Below, in pieces: positions 7,827 to 17,488 of a DNA stretch of 27,633 bases. A program made the translations under genes and the position numbers. This DNA comes from Lachnospiraceae bacterium (GTDB lineage Bacteria > Bacillota > Clostridia > Lachnospirales > Lachnospiraceae), in the NCBI GenBank assembly GCA_015258095.1, contig JABZIV010000027.1, positions 1-27,633 on the forward strand. Reading direction: 5' to 3'. Under the pieces are notes generated by a model, which had not been told where the DNA came from, searched no databases, and saw nothing but the letters and a program-made list of their open reading frames with translations. Every line of letters begins with the position of its first letter. Position 1 is the stretch's first letter.

Positions 7827-10800
7827 TTAGTCAAAAAGTGAGATTTGATTCGACAAAGGAATCTCTCCCAGCAGTCCGAGTTCATGAAATTTATCGGCAA
7901 AAGCTTTCGGGCAATGTGTTCTTTGTACAAAATCATCTTTGGAAAGGTAAGGACCGTGTTTTCCTCCCTCTTCCAGCCCCATGGCAACCGCTTCTCCCAG
8001 TCCGGCTATTGAGCTGAACGCCGGCATAATTTCCCCCTCTTCCGTAATCTGAAAATCCTTTGCCTTTGCTTTATAAATATCCAGTTTTGCAAAACGAATT
8101 CCTCTGGCATACATTTCTTCGCAGATTCGCATATCCCGAAGGCAAATGTTTTCCGTTGCGGAAAGTTTCTCCTTCTCCAAATACTCTTGCATATAAAAGC
8201 GCAGTTTTTCCACGCCGAAACACATTTTATCAAAATCAAAGCCGTCTGCACGCACGGAATAATATGCCGCATAGTACTCTCTCGGATAAAAAACCTTACA
8301 GTAAGCCACGCGATATGCCATCATAACGTAGGCGGCAGCGTGTGCTTTCGGGAACATATACTTAATCTTTTTGCAGGCGTCAATATACCATTCCGGAACA
8401 CCGTGATCCCGCATATCCTGGCACCACTCCTCTTTCAGCGGCTTGTGCTTTCTTGTTGCTTCCATAATGGTAAAACTCTCGGAAGGATTCAGCCCCATGT
8501 GCATAAGGTACACCATGATATCATCTCGACAGCAAATGGCATCTCTAAGCGTCGTCGTCCCATTCAAAATCAGATCCTGTGCATTATTCAGATAGACATC
8601 CGTTCCGTGCGACAGGCCGGAGATACGAATCAGGTCGGATAGATACTGCGGTTTCGTATCGATAACCATTTGCATCGCAAAAGAAGTGCCGAACTCCGGG
8701 ATGCCGAGACAGCCGAGCTTTACCCCGTGAATATCCTCCGGGCGGATCCCCAGCGCTTCTGTAGACTGAAAAAGAGACATGACTTCTTTGGAATCCAACG
8801 GAATATCTTTAACCGGATCCAGGCCTGTAAGGTCCTGCAATTTCCGAATCATCGTCGGATCGTCGTGTCCCAAGATATCCAGTTTCAGAAGGTTATGATC
8901 GATTTTATGGTAATCAAAGTGGGTCGTGACAATCGAACTGGACACATCGTTCGCCGGGTGTTGCACCGGTGTAAAAGTATTGATGTCTTCTCCATGCGGG
9001 AGGACAACAATCCCTCCGGGATGCTGTCCGGTTGTCCGTCTGATTCCGGTTAAGCCTTGCACCAATCGATCGATTTCCGCGTTTCGTTTCCGGATTCCCC
9101 GTTCTTCATAATAGTTTTTGATCATGCCGTAGGCAGTCTTTTCCGCCAGTGTACCGATCGTTCCCGCCTTAAAAGTATTTTCTTCCCCGAAAATCGTTCC
9201 GGTGTAAGCGTGTGCCTTTGCCTGATACTCTCCGGAGAAGTTGAGATCGATATCCGGCTCTTTGTCTCCGTCAAAGCCGAGAAAGGTTTCGAACGGAATA
9301 TCAAATCCAAGCCGATTCAGCTCCTTTCCGCAGTGCGGACAATTTTTCTTCGGCATATCATAACCGGCCATGCCGGAATACGACTTTACCTCTTCCGAAT
9401 CAAAGTCGGAATAGAAGCAGTTCGGGCAGACATAATGCGGCGGCAGCGGATTCACCTCCGTGATATGAGACATCGTTGCCGCCAGAGAAGAACCGACCGA
9501 ACCTCGTGAGCCGACAAGGTATCCGTCCGCATTGGACTGATCCACCAGTTTCTGTGCAATAATATACATGACGGAATATCCGTTCGAAATAATGGAATGC
9601 AGTTCCGTTTCCAGCCGGTCCTGAACAATTTTAGGGAGATTCGGTCCATAAATCCGATGTGCGGTATCATAACAAATCTCTCTAAGCGTCTCATCCGAGT
9701 TGGGAATTACCGGAGGGCACTTATCCGGTCGAACCGGCTTTATTTTTTCACACTGTTTCATAATATAAAGAGGATTATCAATGACAATCTTCTTTTTGGT
9801 ATTCTCATCCAGATACGAAAAATCCGCGAGCATCTCCTCAGTGCTTCGAAAATAAAGGGAGACTTCTTCTTCACTATCCATGCCTTTTGTGGCAAGAATG
9901 ATTTTGCGGAAAATATCTTCCTTTTTATCCGCATAATGTGCGTCGGAAGTCGCGCAAACCGGTTTTCCGAGCTGTTCTCCCAGCGCGATAATCTTTTTGT
10001 TGTACTCAATGAGATCTTCTTCCGTTTCCGCACTGTATTTATCCGAAGAAAGCATATAGCGATTGTTTCCGAGCGGCTGCACCTCCAGATAATCATAAAA
10101 AGAGGCAATTTCCAGGAGCTGTCTCTCGTCCATACCGCGAAGAAGTGCCTGGAAAAGTTCCCCGTTTGCACAGGCGGAACCAATAATCAAACCTTCTCTG
10201 TATTTTCGAAGAAGGGATTTCGGTATACGGGGATGCTTTGCAAAGTAAGTTAAATGAGAAGCGGAAATCAAACGATAAAGATTGATTCGCCCCAAATCGT
10301 TTTTGGCAAGGAGGATAATGTGATAGCTTGGGAGTTTCCGAACCTTTCCGATATGGTCCGTATCCAAACGATCAATCTCGGAGAGTTTCTCGATTCCGCG
10401 CTCTTTCAGCATCTCCATTTCTTTTAAATAGATTCGAGCGGTTGCTTCCGCATCATCCACCGCTCTATGATGGTGTAAGAGCTCAATTTTCAATTCTTTG
10501 GCAACCGTATCCAGCTTAAAACGATGTAATTTCGGAAGCAGCAAACGGGAAAGTGCGACCGTATCCACTACGGTTCTCCGGAAGGGAATTTGGAGCGCCC
10601 TTGCTTTATTTTCCACAAAATTATAATCAAACTCGGCATTGTGCGCGACTAAAACACTGTCCCCCACAAATTCCAGAAATTGTGGAAGCACCACTTCAAT
10701 GCCGTCGGCATCCATTACCATGGAATCATCGATAGAGGTAAGCTGTGTGATTCGATAGGGAATCGGAACCCCGGGATTCACAAAAAAATCCATGCGGTCA

Positions 10801-12314
10801 ATGATTTTTCCGTTTTCTACCTTCACTGCACCGATTTCTATGATGTGATTCTTATTCGGGTCGAATCCCGTTGTCTCCAGATCGAAAACAACCGTTGTCG
10901 TGTCCAATGCCTTCTCCGCATCATTTTTTACGATGGTATCCAAATCATTGACCAGATATCCTTCTATCCCGTAAATCAGCTGTAAATCGTCTTCTTTTCC
11001 TTTTTTCTTCAGATAAGCCATCGCATCCGGAAAAGACTGTGCGACGCCATGGTCCGTAATAGCCATAGCCGGCATTTGAAAGTCTAAAGCACGGTCAATA
11101 TATTCACTGACATCAGAGACACCGTCCATATCCGACATCTTCGTATGAAGGTGCAGTTCGACCCGTTTTTCCTTTGCCCTGTCCACCCGTTTTTCTCTTG
11201 TAAAATCGGATTTCTTAATGCCAAAAACCCGAGAGAGCTCCAATTCCTTATCATATTGGTCATATTCGATGTTTCCCTTTATCGCTATGCTTTTTCCTTC
11301 TACAAGAAAGGCTCTTACCTCTTCCAGTTGTTCTTCTTCCACAAAAATCTTTGAGGCAATCGAATCGCTGTCATCGGTAAAAGAGAAAGTAAAAATCACC
11401 ATTCCCGCTTTTTTTGTCGGTCTTTCCTCTACATGAAGGAGGATACCTTCCAGGGCAACGGTACCGGAAAATTCTCCCACAGAAGAAATCGGTACAATTT
11501 CATCCTGGAAGTCTCTGCCGTAATAAACATCTTCCTTCTCACTTCTTTTAAAGAATCCCTTTCCGAAACTGCTTCTCTTCCCGGAAAAACTCTGCAAAGT
11601 CTTATGGCGGGCTTTCTCTTCGCTTCCCTTACCCTGTCTTTCCTTATCTTCCTTTGCCTTTTCTTCTCTTACTTTATCTTCTCTTGCTTTGTCTTCTCTT
11701 ACCTCGTCCGCCTTTTCCGCCTTTCCTGTACTGCTCTGTATAGCGCTTTCAGAAGGCTTCGACTCTTCTTCTATTTGAGAATTTTCTTTCTTCTCCTTTT
11801 CCGGCTTATTTAATGAAGCATCATAGCGAATCCGAAGCTGCACGGGAATCCCGCAACGCTCCTGAAAAATCTTCTCTATTACACGGATACATTCCAACTC
11901 TTCCTTTTGAAAAAGAGCAATTTCCGGCAGGAACAGAGAAAGGGTAGAGTCATCTTCCCACTCAACCCTTCCTTTTTGAAACATCTGTTGTATCACGATA
12001 TTTCTCTCTCTTAACTCTTCCATCAAGGAGTCCGCATACTCTTGAAACAGTATCTTAGCAGTATACTGTGATGAGAGATGAAAACTTTCCCGGATGCTGA
12101 TTTGAATTTTTTTACCCGAAAAAACCTGTTTCCGGATACAATCTTCCATACTTCTGATATCCGCTCTTTGAATCAAGTGATCGCTGTGCAGATAAACGGT
12201 CAGTTTAGAACGATCCGGGCGCAGAGTAATACGGCTGATCTCTGTGGAAAGAAAGAGAAGTTCCAACTCTTCATTCCCTTTTAATTCTTGAAATACCTGA
12301 AAAAATTTCTTCAT
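7827..12314 (-). CDS. polC: DNA polymerase III alpha subunit, PolC type (with 3'-5' exonuclease)
   Basis: PolC is the main replicative polymerase of low-GC Gram-positives. Domains in order: N-terminal region (1-165), a charged linker (about 168-260), an OB fold (about 280-365), the first part of the PHP domain with HLHT (388-391) and TDHG (420-423), an inserted DEDDh exonuclease (VFDLETTG at 476-483, HRAVDDAEA at 616-624), and the rest of PHP (about 655-800). The polymerase follows, with zinc-type pairs CPNC (963-966) and CPHC (992-995) and catalytic D1021 and D1023 in PDIDLNFSG. The protein ends NQISLFD, a textbook beta-clamp-binding motif. Its 1495 aa exceed B. subtilis PolC (about 1437, from memory), mostly because of the linker. 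The start overlaps the ispG stop as ATGA, which suggests translational coupling. Confidence 0.98.
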   Translation of the reverse strand: MKKFFQVFQELKGNEELELLFLSTEISRITLRPDRSKLTVYLHSDHLIQRADIRSMEDCIRKQVFSGKKIQISIRESFHLSSQYTAKILFQEYADSLMEELRERNIVIQQMFQKGRVEWEDDSTLSLFLPEIALFQKEELECIRVIEKIFQERCGIPVQLRIRYDASLNKPEKEKKENSQIEEESKPSESAIQSSTGKAEKADEVREDKAREDKVREEKAKEDKERQGKGSEEKARHKTLQSFSGKRSSFGKGFFKRSEKEDVYYGRDFQDEIVPISSVGEFSGTVALEGILLHVEERPTKKAGMVIFTFSFTDDSDSIASKIFVEEEQLEEVRAFLVEGKSIAIKGNIEYDQYDKELELSRVFGIKKSDFTREKRVDRAKEKRVELHLHTKMSDMDGVSDVSEYIDRALDFQMPAMAITDHGVAQSFPDAMAYLKKKGKEDDLQLIYGIEGYLVNDLDTIVKNDAEKALDTTTVVFDLETTGFDPNKNHIIEIGAVKVENGKIIDRMDFFVNPGVPIPYRITQLTSIDDSMVMDADGIEVVLPQFLEFVGDSVLVAHNAEFDYNFVENKARALQIPFRRTVVDTVALSRLLLPKLHRFKLDTVAKELKIELLHHHRAVDDAEATARIYLKEMEMLKERGIEKLSEIDRLDTDHIGKVRKLPSYHIILLAKNDLGRINLYRLISASHLTYFAKHPRIPKSLLRKYREGLIIGSACANGELFQALLRGMDERQLLEIASFYDYLEVQPLGNNRYMLSSDKYSAETEEDLIEYNKKIIALGEQLGKPVCATSDAHYADKKEDIFRKIILATKGMDSEEEVSLYFRSTEEMLADFSYLDENTKKKIVIDNPLYIMKQCEKIKPVRPDKCPPVIPNSDETLREICYDTAHRIYGPNLPKIVQDRLETELHSIISNGYSVMYIIAQKLVDQSNADGYLVGSRGSVGSSLAATMSHITEVNPLPPHYVCPNCFYSDFDSEEVKSYSGMAGYDMPKKNCPHCGKELNRLGFDIPFETFLGFDGDKEPDIDLNFSGEYQAKAHAYTGTIFGEENTFKAGTIGTLAEKTAYGMIKNYYEERGIRKRNAEIDRLVQGLTGIRRTTGQHPGGIVVLPHGEDINTFTPVQHPANDVSSSIVTTHFDYHKIDHNLLKLDILGHDDPTMIRKLQDLTGLDPVKDIPLDSKEVMSLFQSTEALGIRPEDIHGVKLGCLGIPEFGTSFAMQMVIDTKPQYLSDLIRISGLSHGTDVYLNNAQDLILNGTTTLRDAICCRDDIMVYLMHMGLNPSESFTIMEATRKHKPLKEEWCQDMRDHGVPEWYIDACKKIKYMFPKAHAAAYVMMAYRVAYCKVFYPREYYAAYYSVRADGFDFDKMCFGVEKLRFYMQEYLEKEKLSATENICLRDMRICEEMYARGIRFAKLDIYKAKAKDFQITEEGEIMPAFSSIAGLGEAVAMGLEEGGKHGPYLSKDDFVQRTHCPKAFADKFHELGLLGEIPLSNQISLFD
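11625..11699 (-). repeat. 15-nt (pentapeptide) repeats in the PolC linker
   Basis: Residues 206-230 of PolC are five 5-residue units, REDKA, REDKV, REEKA, KEDKE and RQGKG, encoded by imperfect 15-nt repeats. They lie in a disordered-looking, highly charged linker between the N-terminal region and the OB fold. Confidence 0.8.
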
Positions 12315-13402
12315 GAATACTTTTCGATTTCCTCTCGCAATGCATCAAGTAAGTCTTCTTCCTTGACTTTTCGGATAATTTCACCCTTTTTAAAGAGTAA
12401 ACCCACGCCTTTTCCCCCTGCAATGCCAAGGTCAGCTTCTCTTGCTTCACCGGGGCCGTTTACTACACAACCCATAACCGCAACCTTCAGCGCTTTATCC
12501 GGATAGGACAAGACGATTTTCTCCACCTTATCGGCTAAGGAGATGAGATCAATGTCCGTCCGTCCGCAAGTCGGGCAGGATACCACGCTGACTCCTTTTT
12601 TTCTGAGTCCGAGCGTCTCCAGGATGAGCTTTCCGCTTCGAATCTCTTCGACAGGATCTGCGGAAAGGCTCACTCGTATCGTGTCTCCGATTCCCTCGTG
12701 TAAAATCAAAGCAAGCCCCATAGCGGACTTGATGTTGCCGGACCAGACCGTACCGGCTTCCGTGATACCGATGTGCAGAGGTACATTCGTTTTTTCCGCA
12801 ACGATTTTATGGGCTTGATATGCCGTTAAAACATCGGAGGATTTGATGGATAGCACGAGATTTCCATACCCCATGTTCTCTACCAGTTCCACATTTTTTA
12901 AAGCGGATTCCGCAAGTCCCTCCGCAGTCACTCTCCCGGCATATTTTTCCAGAATATCTTTCTCTAAAGAACCCGAGTTCACTCCGATACGAATCGGAAT
13001 ATTTCGCTCTTTAGCACAATCCACTACAGCCTGAACACGTTCCCGAGAACCGATATTACCGGGATTAATCCGAATCTTATCGGCACCGTTTTCCATTGCG
13101 AGGATGGCAAGCTGATAATCAAAATGAATATCGGCAACCAAGGGAAGAGGCGATTCTTCACGAATTTTTCCAAAAGCAACGGCCGCTTCTTTCGTCGGCA
13201 CGGTCAGACGGACAAGATCGGCACCGGCAAGCTTCAATGCACGAATCTGAGAAAGGCTTTTCTCCACATCTTCCGTCTTTGTGTTACACATGGATTGTAA
13301 AACGATGGGATTGCCTCCGCCTATTTTTAAGGAGTAGGAAGGATACTTCCCGCCTGTCTGTTTTCCTATCTCCACAATTCTGCTTTCCGTTCTTTTTATC
13401 AT
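12311..13402 (-). CDS. ispG: 4-hydroxy-3-methylbut-2-en-1-yl diphosphate synthase (flavodoxin) IspG
   Basis: IspG catalyses the penultimate step of the MEP isoprenoid pathway, reductively opening MEcPP to HMBPP with a [4Fe-4S] cluster. The 363 aa protein has the TIM-barrel half with LVADIHFDYQLA and KIRINPGNIG. The reductase-like half carries cluster Cys276 and Cys279 (SCPTCGR) and Cys312 (MGCVVNGPGE), with E319 as the likely fourth ligand. The length is that of the short bacterial form. It lies 25 nt after rseP and overlaps polC by 4 nt. Its ribosome-binding site is weak (AGAAAG). It shares the operon with dxr, another enzyme of the same pathway. Confidence 0.97.
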   Translation of the reverse strand: MIKRTESRIVEIGKQTGGKYPSYSLKIGGGNPIVLQSMCNTKTEDVEKSLSQIRALKLAGADLVRLTVPTKEAAVAFGKIREESPLPLVADIHFDYQLAILAMENGADKIRINPGNIGSRERVQAVVDCAKERNIPIRIGVNSGSLEKDILEKYAGRVTAEGLAESALKNVELVENMGYGNLVLSIKSSDVLTAYQAHKIVAEKTNVPLHIGITEAGTVWSGNIKSAMGLALILHEGIGDTIRVSLSADPVEEIRSGKLILETLGLRKKGVSVVSCPTCGRTDIDLISLADKVEKIVLSYPDKALKVAVMGCVVNGPGEAREADLGIAGGKGVGLLFKKGEIIRKVKEEDLLDALREEIEKYS

Positions 13403-13427
13403 TTTAAGCTTCTTTCTAAAATTATTT

Positions 13428-14600
13428 TCACCCGTTCAGGACCTTACTGTATGCTCCGCTGAATAAATTCCACGCATCATTAAAGAGAAGAAGGAACATC
13501 AGAAGGAGAAGAAGAATCATCCCGACCGCATTAATTCTTTCTTCCCACTTCGGGTTCAGCCTCCTCCGAAAAAGCATTTCCAGGAGAATAAAGAGGAGCC
13601 TTCCTCCATCCAGTGCAGGAACCGGAAGGAGATTCATAATCCCCAGGTTGACGCTGAGCATCAAAGATAGATTTAAAAGGACGAGCAGCATGACTGCCAC
13701 GCCCATGGAACTGGATTTTTCCACTGCACTGCCGATTACGGCAACCGTCCCTACCGGTCCCATCACTTCCTTTCGGGATACTTCCCCCTTCAGAATCATG
13801 GAAAGACTGTCAAAAACCAGTCTGGCATTAAAACGAAACTCATAATAACTATAGCGGAATAACTCGACGCCGTTTTTTACTCTTTTTCTTCCGTCCTGTA
13901 ATTGGACACCGAGACGGTACAGCCCTGTTTTTTCATCCTTATACGGAGAGAATTGAAAATGTTCCTTCTTCCCGTCACGAACTACGGTAAGCTTTACCTC
14001 TCCTTTTTGAAAAGAAGACTGATGTAACTGAATAAAAAGGGATAATTCCTGTAAGGTTGCAATCGAACGATGATTTCCATCGGAAAAGGCAATTCCGATA
14101 ATCTGATCGCCGTCTTTCAGCCCGCTTTTTGTCGCTGCCGTTTCCACCGTGCTTCTACCGATAATCGGAAGTTCCGTACCGACAGCCGCAGTTAAAATCA
14201 CAGCACAAAGAAACGCAAGGAGGAAGTTATTGAAGACTCCTCCGAAGCAAATGATAAAGCGCTGCCAGGAAGGCTTTTTATCAAAACTTTCTTTGTTTAA
14301 ATCTTCTTTTCGAAACTGAACTCCGTCGAAGTCCAGGACTTCCCCTTTCTCTTCTCCTTCCGCCGCAGTAAAATCACCGCTTCCCGCTGCGTCTTCTCCC
14401 AGCATCGCACAGCTTCCGCCAAGCGGAAGCAATTTGATACTATAGCGTGTGTTATGTATGACGCAGGAAAAGATGCGGGGCCCCATGCCGATAGAAAATT
14501 CCAAAACACCGACCCCGAAGAGCTTAGCTGCAAGAAAATGCCCCAGTTCATGAAAAAAGACCAAAAAAGACAGCGCAAGAATAGCCAGTATAATGCTCAA
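13428..14600 (-). CDS. rseP: Site-2 membrane metalloprotease RseP/RasP
   Basis: This intramembrane zinc protease cleaves anti-sigma factors and signal-peptide remnants in the membrane. HELGH (17-21) in the first transmembrane helix supplies the two His ligands and catalytic Glu. The distal motif PALDGGR, with D331, supplies the third ligand. A PDZ domain lies at about 165-255, and hydrophobic helices flank it. An acidic segment of about 35 residues separates the first helices from the SWQRFIICFGG region. The gene starts with TTG at 14600, supported by AAAGGAG 6 nt upstream. It sits 19 nt after dxr in the usual cdsA-dxr-rseP order. Length 390 aa is near typical. The symbol rasP is also used in Bacillus. 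Confidence 0.95.
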   Translation of the reverse strand: MSIILAILALSFLVFFHELGHFLAAKLFGVGVLEFSIGMGPRIFSCVIHNTRYSIKLLPLGGSCAMLGEDAAGSGDFTAAEGEEKGEVLDFDGVQFRKEDLNKESFDKKPSWQRFIICFGGVFNNFLLAFLCAVILTAAVGTELPIIGRSTVETAATKSGLKDGDQIIGIAFSDGNHRSIATLQELSLFIQLHQSSFQKGEVKLTVVRDGKKEHFQFSPYKDEKTGLYRLGVQLQDGRKRVKNGVELFRYSYYEFRFNARLVFDSLSMILKGEVSRKEVMGPVGTVAVIGSAVEKSSSMGVAVMLLVLLNLSLMLSVNLGIMNLLPVPALDGGRLLFILLEMLFRRRLNPKWEERINAVGMILLLLLMFLLLFNDAWNLFSGAYSKVLNG

Positions 14601-14606
14601 AAAAAT

Positions 14607-14613
14607 CTCCTTT
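14607..14613 (-). promoter_or_regulatory. Strong Shine-Dalgarno supporting the TTG start of rseP
   Basis: The minus strand reads AAAGGAG, then six nt, then TTG. There is no ATG nearby that would keep the essential first helix with HELGH, so the TTG is the likely start. Confidence 0.8.
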
Positions 14614-14619
14614 ACTACA

Positions 14620-15807
14620 CTAATCCAAAATAAAAACCCCTTTATCCGCTTCGCTTAAAACAAATGCTCTGCTCCACTTCTCTATCTCTACTATTTCCTC
14701 CACTTCCGGATAGGAAATCCAGGCTTCTTCATGTGCATGCATTGTCTTCTCAATCAGTACGGGAATCGCAAGGAAAGGAATCCGGTCTTCCAGGAAAAGA
14801 CGCACGGCCTCTTCATTTGCCGCATTAAAAACGGTCGTCATGGAACCGCCGCGTATTCCCGCTTCTCTTCCCAAGCGAAGGGCGGGAAAGTCTTCATAGG
14901 AAGGGGGATAAAAGTGAAGGGTCATCATTTTTGAAAAATCCAGTTTTTCTCCCTTATACTGTTCTCTTTCCTCTTCAAAAAGCGCATAGGCAATGGGAAC
15001 GCGCATCGTCGGTACACCGAGCTCCGCTTTTATCGCCCCGTCTTGAAACTCCACTGCCGAATGCACGATGCTTTCTCTCTGAATAACAACCTGAATCTTT
15101 TCTATAGGAACGGAAAAAAGAACATGGGCTTCAATCACTTCCAGTGCTTTATTTACCATGCTGGCAGAATCTATGGTGATTTTATTTCCCATAGACCAGT
15201 TAGGATGCTGCAAAGCATCCTCTTTCTTCATCTTCATCATATCCGCCTTCTTCATCCCGAAGAACGGTCCTCCGGAAGCGGTCAGAATGATTTTCGAGAC
15301 CCCTCTTCTATCTTCTCCTCTCAGACACTGCCATATCGCAGAATGCTCTGAATCAATGGGATAAAGCTTCGCTTTCGACTCTTTCAGAAGATCCTGAATC
15401 AAATGACCGGCGCAGACCAATGTCTCTTTGTTTGCAAGAGCCAGTTTCTTCCCTTCCTGAATGGCTCGAATCGTAGGCTGTATCCCCACCATCCCGACAA
15501 CACTGACAACAATCATCTCTGCTTCCGGCAAAGCGGAAAGAGTGACAAGACCCTCCATGCCGCTGAAAACAAGAGGGGAATAGTCCGTTTCCTTTTTCTC
15601 TTCCAGCCTTTTTCTTAAAAGAACTGCCTGTTCTTCATCATAGACAGCCAGATATTTCGGTTTCCACACTCTTATCTGTTCTTCTAAGAGTGCAATATTT
15701 TTTCCGGCGGAAAGACCGATCACCTGATGTTCCGGATGATCCTTTAAAAGTTCCAAGGTCTGTGTTCCAATAGAACCGGTGGACCCAAGTATCACAATAC
15801 GCATCAT
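14620..15807 (-). CDS. dxr: 1-deoxy-D-xylulose 5-phosphate reductoisomerase
   Basis: Dxr (IspC) rearranges and reduces DXP to MEP with NADPH, the committed step of the MEP pathway. The 395 aa protein has the NADPH-binding GSTGSIG (8-14), NKETL (126-130), metal ligands D152 and E154 in IDSEHSA, ASGGPF (177-182), HPNWSMG (201-207) and E223. All are intact. The gene starts with tandem ATG codons at 15807 and 15804. AGGAGG is 4 nt from the first and 7 nt from the second, so the second may be the true start. It lies 8 nt after cdsA and 19 nt before rseP. Confidence 0.98.
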   Translation of the reverse strand: MMRIVILGSTGSIGTQTLELLKDHPEHQVIGLSAGKNIALLEEQIRVWKPKYLAVYDEEQAVLLRKRLEEKKETDYSPLVFSGMEGLVTLSALPEAEMIVVSVVGMVGIQPTIRAIQEGKKLALANKETLVCAGHLIQDLLKESKAKLYPIDSEHSAIWQCLRGEDRRGVSKIILTASGGPFFGMKKADMMKMKKEDALQHPNWSMGNKITIDSASMVNKALEVIEAHVLFSVPIEKIQVVIQRESIVHSAVEFQDGAIKAELGVPTMRVPIAYALFEEEREQYKGEKLDFSKMMTLHFYPPSYEDFPALRLGREAGIRGGSMTTVFNAANEEAVRLFLEDRIPFLAIPVLIEKTMHAHEEAWISYPEVEEIVEIEKWSRAFVLSEADKGVFILD

Positions 15808-15815
15808 CGCACCTC

Positions 15816-16715
15816 CTACTGAACAAAGAAAACCAGCGCATAATAAATAATCGGTGCAGTAAAGAGCACGGAATCAAAGCGATCCAAGATGCCTCCATGC
15901 CCGGGAATCAGATGACTGTAATCTTTTATACCAAAATCTCTCTTAATACCGGATGCCGTAAGATCGCCTACAATCGAAAAAAGAGAAGCAACAGCTACCG
16001 AAAGTGCAAGCTTTAAAGGAGAATGAAACAAACCCTGTTGTTTTACACTAAAATACAGTCCATAGAAATAGGTGAGAAGAAAAGCGCCAAGCACGCCTCC
16101 TACAGCACCTTCCCATGTTTTTTTAGGACTGAGAACAGGCGTCATTTTATGCCTTCCGAAGAGCATTCCCGCTGCATAAGCACAGCTGTCCGCCGCCCAA
16201 CTGGAAAGAAAAATCAACCATACCAAAATAGCGCCGTGCATCAACATCCTGCTCTGGTAGATATAGGAAAAAAGTAAACCGGTATAGGGAAAAGCCAAGA
16301 AATAAAGCCCAATCTCCCGAATACTTTTCTTCGGATAATGAAACACATAGTTCATCGAGCAAAGGACAAAATAAAGCACAAGGAGAACGGTTTCCGCATG
16401 TCTATCCCGGTAAAGGGCATAATAGTGAAACGTGATGAAAAGGAAAGGAAAAAAAGCAAGTCTGTCTTTTTCTAAAGAAAAGCACTTCAAAAGCTCGTAA
16501 CACGCAAGAAGAGACAATAGATAGTTCATCGCAAGAAGAAGCATACCTCCACGCGGAAGAATCAGAAACAAGAGCAGTAAAAGAACAATCCCGCTACCTA
16601 CACGAAGCAGGAAAGAGGATAGTTTTTTCTCCTTTTTTTCTTTCTTTTCTGAAGAAAGCGGCGCTTTATCTCCCGCGCCCTTCTCTTCTTCTCTCCATAC
16701 GTCTTCTTCCTTCAT
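15816..16715 (-). CDS. cdsA: Phosphatidate cytidylyltransferase CdsA
   Basis: CdsA makes CDP-diacylglycerol from CTP and phosphatidic acid in the membrane and so feeds phospholipid synthesis. The 299 aa protein has a hydrophilic, highly charged N-terminal tail of about 32 residues and then roughly seven to eight hydrophobic segments. The C-terminal family signature is present: KRDFGIKD, then PGHGGILDRFD. The charged tail is longer than in many homologues. The ATG at 16715 has AAGGGG 5 nt upstream. It is 35 nt after uppS and 8 nt before dxr. PlsX, encoded elsewhere in the window, acts earlier in the same lipid pathway. Confidence 0.96.
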   Translation of the reverse strand: MKEEDVWREEEKGAGDKAPLSSEKKEKKEKKLSSFLLRVGSGIVLLLLLFLILPRGGMLLLAMNYLLSLLACYELLKCFSLEKDRLAFFPFLFITFHYYALYRDRHAETVLLVLYFVLCSMNYVFHYPKKSIREIGLYFLAFPYTGLLFSYIYQSRMLMHGAILVWLIFLSSWAADSCAYAAGMLFGRHKMTPVLSPKKTWEGAVGGVLGAFLLTYFYGLYFSVKQQGLFHSPLKLALSVAVASLFSIVGDLTASGIKRDFGIKDYSHLIPGHGGILDRFDSVLFTAPIIYYALVFFVQ

Positions 16716-16750
16716 TCCGACCCCTTTTCTCCCCCTAAGTATCCTACAGC

Positions 16751-17488
16751 TTATCTTCCGCCATATCGCCTTTCCCGCTTCTGATAGTTTTCTATTGCTT
16801 TAAGCAGTTCTTCTTTCGTGAAATCCGGCCAAAGCACATCGGTGATGTAATATTCGGCATAAGCTGACTGCCAGAGCAGAAAGTTCGATGTACGAAACTC
16901 TCCCGATGTCCGGATAATCAAATCCGGATCCGGAATACCTGCCGTATCCAAAAAAGACGAAAGTTCTTCTTCCGTAAGATTTTTAAAAACCTCTCCTACT
17001 CGAGAAGGTTCTGTACTCTCTACAATGCGATGAATGGCCCGAATGATTTCATCTCTACCGCCGTAATTCACGGCAAAGATAAATTCCATTCCGCTGTTTT
17101 CCTTCGTGCTCTCCTCCAGAAAACGGATACCTTCCTGGATATCCGGAGCGAAACGGCTTCTCTCCCCAATCATCTTTGCCTTCACATTGTTCCTGTTGGC
17201 AACCTGAACAAGCTTTTTCATATAAAAACGAAAAAGCTGCATCAAAGCACTCACCTCTTCGGAAGAGCGCTTCCAGTTCTCTGTCGAAAAGCCGTAAACA
17301 GTCAAGTAAGCGATGCCGAGCCTTGCACAATCCTCCACAATCTGCTCCAGGGTTTCACAACCTTTTTTGTGCCCGAGCGCTCTCGGAAGTCCGTGCGCCT
17401 TTGCCCAGCGTCCATTGCCATCCAGAATAATACCAATATGGCGGGGCAAATCGAGCGGATGATTCTCTTTTTCCAGTATTTCCGTCAT
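16751..17488 (-). CDS. uppS: Isoprenyl transferase (undecaprenyl diphosphate synthase family)
   Basis: This cis-prenyltransferase extends farnesyl diphosphate with isopentenyl diphosphate to make the lipid carrier for cell-wall synthesis. The 245 aa protein has ILDGNGRWAK with the catalytic Asp23, GFSTENW (66-72), RTSGE (193-197) and YAEYYITDVLWPDF near 210-223, all characteristic of the family. The ATG overlaps the frr stop (ATGA, 4 nt), so the two are probably translationally coupled. IspG and Dxr in the same operon supply its substrates. The last base of cdsA's leader is 35 nt away. Confidence 0.97.
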   Translation of the reverse strand: MTEILEKENHPLDLPRHIGIILDGNGRWAKAHGLPRALGHKKGCETLEQIVEDCARLGIAYLTVYGFSTENWKRSSEEVSALMQLFRFYMKKLVQVANRNNVKAKMIGERSRFAPDIQEGIRFLEESTKENSGMEFIFAVNYGGRDEIIRAIHRIVESTEPSRVGEVFKNLTEEELSSFLDTAGIPDPDLIIRTSGEFRTSNFLLWQSAYAEYYITDVLWPDFTKEELLKAIENYQKRERRYGGR

